From CAZIPZ01 sp964541075 (GTDB lineage: Bacteria; Acidobacteriota; Terriglobia; 20CM-2-55-15), in contig CAZIPZ010000184.1 of NCBI GenBank assembly GCA_964541075.1, forward strand, positions 1 through 8,205: a DNA stretch of 8,205 nt, given 5' to 3'. Every line of letters starts with the position of its first letter. Positions within the stretch are counted from its first letter, which is position 1. Shown here one piece after another: positions 1 through 5,905 of the stretch. Both the position numbers and the translations under genes were made by a program. Below the pieces are notes generated by a model. That model saw nothing but the letters and a program-made list of their open reading frames with translations. It ran no database searches and was not told where the DNA came from.

Positions 1-648
1 CGGGTTGATGCTGAACAGATCAAGCTCCTGGCCGAGCTTGCGGTGGTCGCGCTTTTTGGCTTCTTCCAGACGAACAAAGTACTGATCGAGTTCTTTTTTC
101 GTGTCGAAGGCGACGCCATACACTCGCTGCATTTGCTCGCGAGCCTGATTACCGCGCCAGTAGGCGCCAGAAACTCGCGTGATGCGAAAACTGTCAGGAT
201 CGATTTCACTGGTAGCCGAGACGTGAGGCCCCCGACAAAGATCCGTGAATGCTCCCGTCCTGTAGACGCTCACATGGTTGACGTTGTCGCCGACGAGGTT
301 TGCATCATCAAGTTCGGCGACGGCTGTGGTTCCACGGGTTTTCAGATCTTGCAAAAGCTCGACCTTGAAGTCCTGAGACATTCCTCCGAACATTTGCGTG
401 GCGTCGTCGATCGGCAATTCGGACCTCTCAAATCGCAGGTTCTCTTTCACCTTCCTGCGCATCCGATCTTCGATCTGATGAAGGTCATCGGGTGTAAGCG
501 TCCGGCTCAAAAAGACGTCGTAGTAGAACCCATCATCAATCACCGGGCCGACGCCGAATTTTGCTTCTGGAAACATTTCCTGGATGGAGGCGGCCATAAC
601 GTGGGCCAGCGAATGCCGCTTCTTCTCTAATCTTTCGTTTCTTGGCAT
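1..648 (-). CDS. thrS: Threonine--tRNA ligase, N-terminal part, lacking the TGS domain (partial, runs off left edge)
   Basis: ThrRS charges tRNA(Thr) with threonine in the cytosol and hydrolyses mischarged Ser-tRNA(Thr) in its N2 domain. The 216 visible residues cover that editing domain and the linker to the class II core, which lies outside the window. The zinc-type editing-site residues are present: HSLAH (H12, H16) and CRGPH (C138, H142). VGPVIDDGFYYD (33-44) and SGAYWRG (160-166) are family signatures. The usual N-terminal TGS domain of about 60 residues is absent. The start is ATG at 648; the same frame upstream reaches a stop at 717-715 after only 22 unrelated codons, so a hidden TGS domain is excluded here. 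No Shine-Dalgarno is visible; TAAACT lies 8 nt before the ATG, which suggests a leaderless transcript. The gene is divergent from infC, whereas thrS often precedes infC on the same strand. The family call is secure. Confidence 0.95.
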   Translation of the reverse strand, partial: MPRNERLEKKRHSLAHVMAASIQEMFPEAKFGVGPVIDDGFYYDVFLSRTLTPDDLHQIEDRMRRKVKENLRFERSELPIDDATQMFGGMSQDFKVELLQDLKTRGTTAVAELDDANLVGDNVNHVSVYRTGAFTDLCRGPHVSATSEIDPDSFRITRVSGAYWRGNQAREQMQRVYGVAFDTKKELDQYFVRLEEAKKRDHRKLGQELDLFSINP

Positions 649-656
649 AAGCTTGT

Positions 657-662
657 AGTTTA
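657..662 (-). promoter_or_regulatory. Putative -10 box (TAAACT) for a leaderless thrS mRNA
   Basis: On the minus strand the sequence reads TAAACTacaagcttATG, so the hexamer ends 8 nt before the thrS start. A transcript from it would begin at or within about two bases of the ATG. No Shine-Dalgarno precedes the ATG, and no -35 match is visible at 16-18 nt. The same hexamer pattern and spacing occur before ffh. The call is inference from motif and spacing only. Confidence 0.4.
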
Positions 663-785
663 CGGAAATGTGGAATGGAGAGCTAGACCACAAGAAAAGT
701 GCAGAGTTCACCGACTACCACTTCGCGGAGATGCCACAAAGTGGAATGGTACTTCCCGTTGAGCTCATCTAAATCGGCAGGCAAC

Positions 786-806
786 CGGTTTGGGCGCCCC
801 AAACCG
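786..806. repeat. Perfect 9-bp inverted repeat with 3-nt loop
   Basis: CGGTTTGGG (786-794) and CCCAAACCG (798-806) are exact reverse complements separated by CGC. Neither strand has a T-run after it, so it does not look like an intrinsic terminator. It could be an RNA hairpin in the thrS upstream region or a protein-binding palindrome; the function is unknown. Confidence 0.6.
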
Positions 807-836
807 TGCGGGGTCAATGATCTGTCCTTTAGGAGC

Positions 837-868
837 TTTTTGGGCGTTGGTTTCCGGACGCCAAAAAA
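837..868. repeat. Inverted repeat, 10 of 11 positions paired
   Basis: TTTTTGGGCGT (837-847) pairs with ACGCCAAAAAA (858-868) with one mismatch. The 10-nt loop can add a GG/CC pair. Its arms have T outside on the 5' side and A outside on the 3' side on both strands. It therefore lacks the stem-then-T layout of a terminator in either direction. It lies 30 nt from the repeat at 786-806. Confidence 0.5.
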
Positions 869-922
869 CGGGAAGCGTATTAGAGACTAAATCAAAAGAA
901 TGGCGAAGGATCAAAAGCGGCG

Positions 923-946
923 TTTAGCTCGTCAAACCGAGCTAAA
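923..946. repeat. Perfect 9-bp inverted repeat with 6-nt loop
   Basis: TTTAGCTCG (923-931) and CGAGCTAAA (938-946) are exact reverse complements around TCAAAC. On the minus strand the hairpin begins 10 nt after the stop of the candidate small membrane ORF. It could end or stabilise that transcript, although no T-run follows on that strand. Its role is unproven. Confidence 0.5.
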
Positions 947-956
947 ACAAAGACGA

Positions 957-1091
957 TTATAGGATTTCTCTTAGAAACCCAATGCCGACTATCGTTGCGA
1001 TCGTCCCGACGAAAACTATGAATTCCGTAAACAAAACGAAGCTCGGCCGGCTATTCGAATGATATAGAGCTATTCGGTTATAGAAGCTCAT
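957..1091 (-). CDS. Candidate small single-pass membrane protein, 44 aa
   Basis: I do not recognise this ORF. It starts with ATG at 1091 and ends with TAA at 957. The minus strand before the start reads TAAGGAagcATG, a six-base match to the anti-Shine-Dalgarno partner and the best ribosome binding site in the intergenic region. The product has a polar N-terminus (MSFYNRIALYHSNSRPS) followed by a strongly hydrophobic run at about residues 18-40 with small-residue spacing (VGTIATIVGIG) and a charged tail (REIL). That layout fits one transmembrane helix. Against it: codon use is unlike the neighbours (three ATA, two CTA), it is very short, and there is no recognised relative. The start codon lies in the loop of a 5-bp hairpin (1083-1096). 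It may be a real small protein or a chance frame. Confidence 0.35.
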   Translation of the reverse strand: MSFYNRIALYHSNSRPSFVLFTEFIVFVGTIATIVGIGFLREIL

Positions 1092-1556
1092 GCTTCCTTA
1101 GACGCACGTTTGAACCCATAACCAAGAAAATCGCGTACGAAAATCAATATCGTGCAGTGGCCGGTTGTTGCTTGCTTTGGCTGAGTCTTTCTCCGGTTTG
1201 GTTGATCGCTGTATATTGCCGGTCTAATTTGATTGAGGCTAAGCAAGGATGAGTTTGACGGCTGAGAAGATTGCGTCCGTTTCCGCAAACTCGTTTTTTC
1301 ATTTCGAAAAGTTTATGAACAGTCATTCCGAATTGCTGATCCGTTTTGAATGGGGGTCAGTGGTTCCCAGCTCAACAGCTCGCTTGTCTATTTCTGACAC
1401 GCATTGAATCGTGATAGGTCGCTTGCCATTTTCTGCAAGTGCCTTTCGCGATTCGAAAGTAGAAGCGTCGATTTTAGGGCGTGGGTTTTCTTCTGTTTCA
1501 AGCCATGTCTCCGTTGTCGACTGTTGTCCTGGTGTTTTTTCGGCGCTGTTTTCCAT

Positions 1557-1585
1557 TTTCAAAACCGGGTATCCCGTTTTCGAAA
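1557..1585. repeat. Imperfect hairpin upstream of the infC promoter
   Basis: TTTC, AAAA and CGGG on the left pair in order with CCCG, TTTT and GAAA on the right around the loop TAT. This gives 12 bp with one bulged base on each arm. It lies about 65 nt upstream of the infC -35 box and near the hairpins at 1422-1439 and 1443-1459. It could mark a structured RNA or an upstream binding site; nothing in the sequence decides. Confidence 0.4.
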
Positions 1586-1649
1586 GGCCCGTTTCGAATT
1601 TTGTGGTTCGCACGGAACGACCCTGAATGTATGGCGCTGAACCCTTCGA

Positions 1650-1679
1650 TTGAAAAGAGAGCAACTATTTTGTTATGTT
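1650..1679 (+). promoter_or_regulatory. Putative sigma-70 type promoter of the infC operon
   Basis: A -35 box TTGAAA (1650-1655) and a -10 box TATGTT (1674-1679) are 18 nt apart. A TG one base before the -10 (1671-1672) makes it an extended -10. Transcription would start near 1685-1687, giving a leader of about 35 nt before infC, just long enough to hold the AGGAGGT. Box matches and position support it; the start site is inferred. Confidence 0.55.
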
Positions 1680-1706
1680 TACCGTTTGTCCCATGTGGAC
1701 GAATCG

Positions 1707-1713
1707 AGGAGGT
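1707..1713 (+). promoter_or_regulatory. Perfect Shine-Dalgarno AGGAGGT that fixes the infC start
   Basis: AGGAGGT ends 7 nt before the ATC at 1721. An in-frame TGA at 1715-1717 lies between it and the ATC, so nothing further upstream can be the start. The GTG at 1739 is 25 nt away, too far to be served by this site. Confidence 0.85.
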
Positions 1714-1720
1714 CTGAGCC

Positions 1721-2230
1721 ATCGACAAAAACATTAGGGTGAACCAGCGCATCCGGGCTCGTGAGGTTCGCGTAATCGACGATGCCAATGAGCAACTCGG
1801 CATTATGCCGCCGCAACAGGCGCTGAAGATCGCCGAAGAGCGAGGTCTGGATCTAGTGGAGGTGGCTCCTACGGCTACTCCACCCGTTTGCAGGATCATG
1901 GACTATGGAAAGTACCTTTACCAGCTGAACAAAAAGCTTCACGAGGCCAAGAAACACCAAAAAAACATTACGGTAAAGGAAGTCAAGTTTCGACCGAACA
2001 CGGATGAACACGATTATGAATTCAAGAAGAATCACATTGTTCGATTCTTGAAACAGGGCGACAAAGTCAAAGCGAGCGTGTTTTTCAGAGGACGGGAAAT
2101 CGTTCACCAGAGTATTGGCCGCGCACTTTTAGATCGATTGGTGGAAGAACTCGTTGAGGTTGGCGCTGTGGAAGCTAGACCAAAGATGGAAGGTTCAAAC
2201 CTGACTGCGATATTCGCGCCAAAAAAATAA
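1721..2230 (+). CDS. infC: Translation initiation factor IF-3, predicted ATC start
   Basis: IF3 binds the 30S subunit, keeps it apart from 50S and rejects wrong start codons and initiator tRNAs. With an ATC start the protein is 169 aa, beginning MDKNIRVNQRIRAREVR, the expected IF3 N-terminus. The N-domain covers about 1-75 with PPVCRIMDYGKY near its end. A lysine-rich linker (LNKKLHEAKKHQKN) follows, and the C-domain contains VKEVKFRPNTDEHDYEFK and VFFRGREIVH. The ATC at 1721 is preferred over GTG at 1739 because AGGAGGT lies 7 nt upstream, the six extra residues belong to the family, and E. coli infC is known to use a rare AUU start for self-control. IF3 discrimination against its own AUC codon would give the same feedback here. 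rpmI follows 45 nt later. The family call is certain; the start codon is a strong inference. Confidence 0.97.
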   Translation: MDKNIRVNQRIRAREVRVIDDANEQLGIMPPQQALKIAEERGLDLVEVAPTATPPVCRIMDYGKYLYQLNKKLHEAKKHQKNITVKEVKFRPNTDEHDYEFKKNHIVRFLKQGDKVKASVFFRGREIVHQSIGRALLDRLVEELVEVGAVEARPKMEGSNLTAIFAPKK

Positions 2231-2275
2231 AGTTATTCGCGATTGAAAATTGATTGAAGAAGATTGGAAGTAGTG

Positions 2276-2470
2276 ATGAAACTCAAAACACATAAAGGCG
2301 CAGCCAAGCGCTTCAAGCTCACTGCGACTGGCAAGGTTAAACGTCGCCACGCATTCGCGCGCCACATTCTGACGAAGAAAGCAGCGGGTCGAAAAAGGAA
2401 GCTCGGCAAGGCGTCGATCGCCACCGACGCCGATACGCCCAAGTTGCGTAGGATGTTGCCATACGCCTAA
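2276..2470 (+). CDS. rpmI: 50S ribosomal protein L35
   Basis: bL35 is a small basic protein of the large subunit. The product has 64 aa, the normal length, and starts MKLKTHKGAAKRFK with the family's KTHKGAAKRF signature, then the basic RRHAFARHIL and KKAAGRKRKL stretches. I chose the ATG at 2276 over the in-frame TTG at 2264 and GTG at 2273 because the protein then begins at the conserved MKLKTHKG and GGAAG (2265-2269) sits 6 nt before it. It lies between infC and rplT in the classic IF3-L35-L20 order. Its TAA stop overlaps the AAGGAG ribosome binding site of rplT, which favours coupled translation. Confidence 0.96.
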   Translation: MKLKTHKGAAKRFKLTATGKVKRRHAFARHILTKKAAGRKRKLGKASIATDADTPKLRRMLPYA

Positions 2471-2481
2471 GGAGTTAAAAA

Positions 2482-2841
2482 GTGCCCCGAGTTAAACGTG
2501 GAACGAAACGGCACAATCGCCGGAAGAAGTTACTGAAGCTTGCAAAAGGCTACTACCTCAGCAAAAGCAAGCTCTACAAATTTGCAAAAGAGTCCGTTGA
2601 AAAAGCGCTCGGCTACGCCTATCGCGATCGAAAGGCGCGCAAGCGAGACTTTCGCCGATTGTGGATTGTACGCATTGGCGCCGCAGCGCGGCAGAATGGC
2701 ATGAACTATCACCAGTTCATTCACGGGTTGAAATTGGCCGGTGTTGAACTGGATCGTAAATCATTAGCCGACCTAGCCGTTCAAGATCCCACAACATTCA
2801 CACGGCTGGTCGAGACCGCAAAGGGCGCGGCCAAGTCATAA
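2482..2841 (+). CDS. rplT: 50S ribosomal protein L20
   Basis: bL20 binds 23S rRNA early in large-subunit assembly, and in several bacteria it also represses its own operon. The 119 aa product shows MPRVKRGTKRHNRRKKLLKL at the N-terminus, then AKGYYLSKSKLYKFAKE, YAYRDRKARKRDFRRLWIVRI and the globular C-domain with NGMNYHQFIHGL. Length and motifs are standard. The start is GTG at 2482, preceded by AAGGAG (2469-2474) at a 7-nt distance; the family start MPRV is matched exactly. No L20-type operator is obvious within infC-rpmI by eye. pheS begins 16 nt after the stop. Confidence 0.97.
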   Translation: MPRVKRGTKRHNRRKKLLKLAKGYYLSKSKLYKFAKESVEKALGYAYRDRKARKRDFRRLWIVRIGAAARQNGMNYHQFIHGLKLAGVELDRKSLADLAVQDPTTFTRLVETAKGAAKS

Positions 2842-2857
2842 TCATGGGACTTAGAGG

Positions 2858-3895
2858 ATGTCTTCAAAGATTGGGATCGACCAGCTTCGGGCGATTAGAG
2901 AGAGTTTTGATCGCGAGCACGAATCCGCCGTCGACCGCAAATCCTTAGAGGACATCCGCACCCGCTATCTTTCCCGAAAATCAGGAATCATCACATCACA
3001 ACTTCAGAATCTGCGGGACGTGCCGGCTGAACTGCGAGCCGAATTCGGTCGAGTTGCAAACGCTCTGAAGTCACACGTCGAATCCACGCTAGAGGTCCTG
3101 GAAGCCTCGATTGTCGAGCGGGAAAAACAAAGCGCTCTTGAGCGCGAAGCGATCGACGTCACCTTGCCCGGCAATCGACGCCATCTCGGGCATCGGCATC
3201 CCCTCACGATCGTCCGCAAGGAGATGGAGCAAATCTTCGTCTCCATGGGTTACACAGTTGAGGATGGTCCGGAAGTCGAAAGCACCTACTACAACTTCGA
3301 CGCACTGAATTTTCCACCAGGTCATCCAGCACGCGATCCCCGCGACACGTTCTTCATTGGAGACAACACCATTCTTCGAACTCATACATCTCCGGTTCAG
3401 GTTCGAACAATGGAGAGGATGAAGCCGCCGGTGCGCATCATCTGCCCAGGTCGCGTATACCGTCGCGATGCTTTCGATCCGACCCACTCTCCGATGTTTC
3501 ACCAGGTGGAGTGCCTTCTGGTCGATGAAGGAATCACATTTTCCGACCTCAAAGGTACACTCGAGCGCTTTCACAAGCAGTTCTTTGGTGAGAAGACCAA
3601 GACACGGCTGAGGCCAAGCTTCTTTCCTTTTGTCGAGCCCGGTGCAGAGGTTGATGTGTCATGCGTCTTTTGCGAGGGTTCAGGCTGCAGAATTTGCAAG
3701 CACACGGGTTGGATCGAGGTTATGGGATCGGGAATGGTGCATCCGAACTTGTACGGTTTCGTGGATTACGATGCGGAAAAGTATACAGGTTTCGCGTTCG
3801 GCGGAGGAATCGAGCGTTACACCATGCTGAAGTACAACATCAACGACCTTCAGCTTTTTTTCCAGAACGATATTCGCTTCCTGGAACAGTTCTGA
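2858..3895 (+). CDS. pheS: Phenylalanine--tRNA ligase alpha subunit
   Basis: PheS is the catalytic subunit of the cytosolic (alpha-beta)2 enzyme that charges tRNA(Phe). The 345 aa product has an N-terminal coiled-coil region (about 1-95) that contacts tRNA, then the class II core: motif 1 region at 114-142, GHPARD at 155-160, motif 2 in RVYRRDAFDPTHSPMFHQVE (199-218) and motif 3 around GGGIERYTMLKY (315-326). Four cysteines (C269, C272, C277, C280) form a CxxC...CxxC insert seen in many bacterial PheS but not in E. coli; zinc binding there is possible and unproven. The ATG at 2858 has only AGAGG directly against it, so initiation may depend on coupling to rplT 16 nt upstream. Its TGA overlaps the pheT ATG by one base, which fits balanced synthesis of the two subunits. 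Confidence 0.97.
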   Translation: MSSKIGIDQLRAIRESFDREHESAVDRKSLEDIRTRYLSRKSGIITSQLQNLRDVPAELRAEFGRVANALKSHVESTLEVLEASIVEREKQSALEREAIDVTLPGNRRHLGHRHPLTIVRKEMEQIFVSMGYTVEDGPEVESTYYNFDALNFPPGHPARDPRDTFFIGDNTILRTHTSPVQVRTMERMKPPVRIICPGRVYRRDAFDPTHSPMFHQVECLLVDEGITFSDLKGTLERFHKQFFGEKTKTRLRPSFFPFVEPGAEVDVSCVFCEGSGCRICKHTGWIEVMGSGMVHPNLYGFVDYDAEKYTGFAFGGGIERYTMLKYNINDLQLFFQNDIRFLEQF

Positions 3896-5904
3896 TGCGA
3901 ATCAGCTACAGCTGGCTCAAAGAATTCGTAGACATCCCGGAAATGCCGGCTCAACTCGCCGCGCGCCTGACAGATGTGGGCTTGGCCCTGGACGCGCTTG
4001 ACACCGTCGGCGGCGATGCAATTTTTGAATTTGATGTCGCCACCAACAGGCCGGACTGCCTAAGCCACATCGGAATTGCGCGAGAGACTAGTGTTATCTA
4101 TAGATCGCCGCTTCGAAGGCCAACAATCGAATTTCAAGAATCCTCTCGTCACGCAACTGACGTGATTTCGATCTCGATCGCGGATCCGGAATTGTGCTCG
4201 CGATATTGCGGACGATACATGGCCGGCGTGAAGATTGCGCCCTCTCCAGATTGGCTGAAAGCCCGGCTTGAATCTTTGGGAATTCGGTCAATCAACAATG
4301 TCGCCGATGTGACGAACTACGTGCTGTTGGAAACAGGGCAACCTCTCCACGCGTTCGATGCCGACACTCTTGCAGGAGGACAGATCATTGTCCGCCGCGC
4401 TGGAATAGATGAAGAACTGACAACGCTCGATGGAGTCACCAGAAAGCTTTCGCCTTCAGTTCTTCTCATAGCGGATGCGAAGCGTGGAATTGCAGTAGCG
4501 GGCGTGATGGGCGGCGCAGAAACGGAAATCACGCCGGACACGACAAATGTCCTGATCGAAAGCGCGAACTTCGACCCTCTTTCTATTCGAAAAACGTCTC
4601 GGATGCTGGGTCTTTCAACGGAGGCGTCTTATCGATTCGAACGCGGCGCGGACATCGAGATGGCCCACCTAGCCTGTGATCGGGCCGCTGCGATGATTCA
4701 ACAACTCGCAGGCGGACAGATCCATTTCGGCCTAATCGATGTTTACCCGAGGACGCAAAAAACGGCAACAGTCCATCTAAGACGCGAACGAATCAAGGGT
4801 TTTTTAGGGATGACCGTAGCCGAAGAAGTCGTGGAAACAATTCTGAAACAGCTGGAATTTCGCGTTACAAGAACTGAGGATGGTTGGGACGTCGGTGCGC
4901 CAAGCCATCGCATCGACATATCGAGGGAGGAGGATCTTATCGAAGAGATCGCTCGCCACCACGGCTTCGACAAGATTCCAGCAACATTGCCCACATGGTC
5001 CGGACATGGTTCGGCGCTGCCTCTCGATTCGGAGGAGGAATTCTTGCGCGAAAGGCTCGAAGCCTGTGGATACACCGAAACAACGCCGATGGCTTTCAGT
5101 GACGAACCGATTGAGCGGAAGTTCAGACCAGACGTAAAACCTGTGAAGTTGCTTAATCCGATGGCCGAGGATCAGGCCATCCTGCGAACATCGCTGGTTC
5201 CTTCTATGCTTCGCACGCTGCAGTGGAACATCAACCGCGGAATGCGCAACCTGCAATTTTATGAACTCGGAAAAATCTATCGCGATGGCGGAGAAAACCG
5301 GACCTTGATCATGGCAGCGACGGGATTTCTGCGTGAAAAAACCGTTCACGAGTCGGCGCGCGAATTCAACTTCTTCGACCTGAAGGGCGATGTTTCAGAA
5401 ATCCTTGAAAAATTCCACGCGCCCACAACTGTCCAGCGCGATGACTTACCGCCCTATTACCATCCAGGACGCTGCGCTCGAATGGAACGCAATGCGTTCT
5501 TGGGCGAATTGCACGCTGAGTACGCAGAAATCTTCAAGCTGCGCCAACGTGTCTACATCGCCGAGATCGAGATTGAAGCTCTCTTGCGGGCGCAGGGCCG
5601 CTACTCCATTCAGGCCATTCCGCGTTTTCCAGCCATCCGAAGAGACTTGTCCCTTCTCGTCGATAAGGGCGTTCGCTATGACCAAATTCGGTCTGCAATT
5701 CCGGAGTTTCCGGAGTTGATTTCGGTAGAGGCCTTTGATCGCCTGGAAAAAGGGTCCTTTCCTGAATCGAAATACAGCTTGTCGATATCTTTCACTTATC
5801 AATCTCCCGACAGGACCATGACAGATGCCGAGGTCGAAATATTCGAATCAACGATCCTCACAGCATTGGGATCAGCTGGTCTGGGAATAGAGCAAAGGAA
5901 ATAG
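3895..5904 (+). CDS. pheT: Phenylalanine--tRNA ligase beta subunit, short form without the tRNA-binding OB domain
   Basis: PheT partners PheS, binds the tRNA and edits Tyr-tRNA(Phe). The product has 669 aa, against about 795 for E. coli. The N-terminal B1 part (MRISYSWLKEFVDIP, 1-15, to GLALDALDTVGG, 29-40) runs within five residues into FDVATNRPDCLSHIGIARE (46-64). The EMAP/Trbp111-type OB domain of roughly 110 residues, normally inserted here, is missing. The B3/B4 editing module (about 60-285, with VADVTNYVLLETGQPLHAFD and EASYRFERG), the B5 domain (about 290-365, with EEDLIEEIARHHGF), the catalytic-like module (about 375-570) and the C-terminal ferredoxin-fold anticodon-binding domain (about 575-669, RFPAIRRDLSLLV) are all intact. 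The gap is a clean domain boundary with no frameshift. It may be a lineage trait; I recall similar short forms in Acidobacteriota. Confidence 0.96.
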   Translation: MRISYSWLKEFVDIPEMPAQLAARLTDVGLALDALDTVGGDAIFEFDVATNRPDCLSHIGIARETSVIYRSPLRRPTIEFQESSRHATDVISISIADPELCSRYCGRYMAGVKIAPSPDWLKARLESLGIRSINNVADVTNYVLLETGQPLHAFDADTLAGGQIIVRRAGIDEELTTLDGVTRKLSPSVLLIADAKRGIAVAGVMGGAETEITPDTTNVLIESANFDPLSIRKTSRMLGLSTEASYRFERGADIEMAHLACDRAAAMIQQLAGGQIHFGLIDVYPRTQKTATVHLRRERIKGFLGMTVAEEVVETILKQLEFRVTRTEDGWDVGAPSHRIDISREEDLIEEIARHHGFDKIPATLPTWSGHGSALPLDSEEEFLRERLEACGYTETTPMAFSDEPIERKFRPDVKPVKLLNPMAEDQAILRTSLVPSMLRTLQWNINRGMRNLQFYELGKIYRDGGENRTLIMAATGFLREKTVHESAREFNFFDLKGDVSEILEKFHAPTTVQRDDLPPYYHPGRCARMERNAFLGELHAEYAEIFKLRQRVYIAEIEIEALLRAQGRYSIQAIPRFPAIRRDLSLLVDKGVRYDQIRSAIPEFPELISVEAFDRLEKGSFPESKYSLSISFTYQSPDRTMTDAEVEIFESTILTALGSAGLGIEQRK

Positions 5905-5905
5905 C

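Larger units (their letters stand above)
649..1720. other. Long gene-poor intergenic region between divergent thrS and infC
   Basis: This stretch holds no gene that I recognise. It contains the presumed thrS promoter at its left end, the infC promoter at its right end, one candidate small membrane-protein ORF (957-1091, minus), and many short inverted repeats. The clearest are at 786-806, 837-868, 923-946, 962-979, 1083-1096, 1422-1439, 1443-1459 and 1557-1585. Small direct repeats include GTGGAATGG (670-678 and 741-749) and GCTATTCG (1050-1057 and 1069-1076). Other open frames here have TTG starts, no Shine-Dalgarno or odd composition. I saw no T-box motif upstream of thrS and no tRNA-like cloverleaf. 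Confidence 0.7.

Noticed and set aside
43..630. Plus-strand 195-codon frame opposite thrS
   Set aside because: It is the antisense shadow of the ThrRS editing domain, whose minus-strand translation carries clear family motifs.
837..868. Intrinsic bidirectional terminator
   Set aside because: The T-run is on the 5' arm and the A-run on the 3' arm for both strands, opposite to the stem-then-U layout.
699..890. Plus-strand 63-codon frame beginning at GTG
   Set aside because: No Shine-Dalgarno, composition not protein-like, and it spans two of the inverted repeats.
649..960. T-box riboswitch upstream of thrS
   Set aside because: The conserved T-box bulge sequence and a terminator/antiterminator pair are not visible on the minus strand, despite hairpins in the region.
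900..962. 20-codon basic peptide (MAKDQKRRLARQ...)
   Set aside because: Too short, no ribosome binding site, and its codons coincide with the inverted repeat at 923-946.
1050..1076. tRNA-like TTCGAA elements in the intergenic region
   Set aside because: No acceptor, D or anticodon stems can be built around them on either strand.
1249..1407. Plus-strand 52-codon ATG frame (MSLTAEKIASVS...) with AAGG just before the start
   Set aside because: The AAGG abuts the ATG, which is too close for normal initiation, no motif is recognised, and it lies partly antisense to another open frame. It could be chance.
1323..1664. Minus-strand 113-codon frame, hydrophilic, as a gene
   Set aside because: It starts at TTG without a Shine-Dalgarno, overlaps the infC promoter region, has no recognisable motif and ordinary non-coding composition; kept only as part of the frame-chain observation.
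3661..3894. Extension of pheT upstream to an earlier in-frame start
   Set aside because: It would read through the 3' end of pheS in another frame; the PheT family start MRISYSWL at 3895 and the TGATG junction fix the true start.
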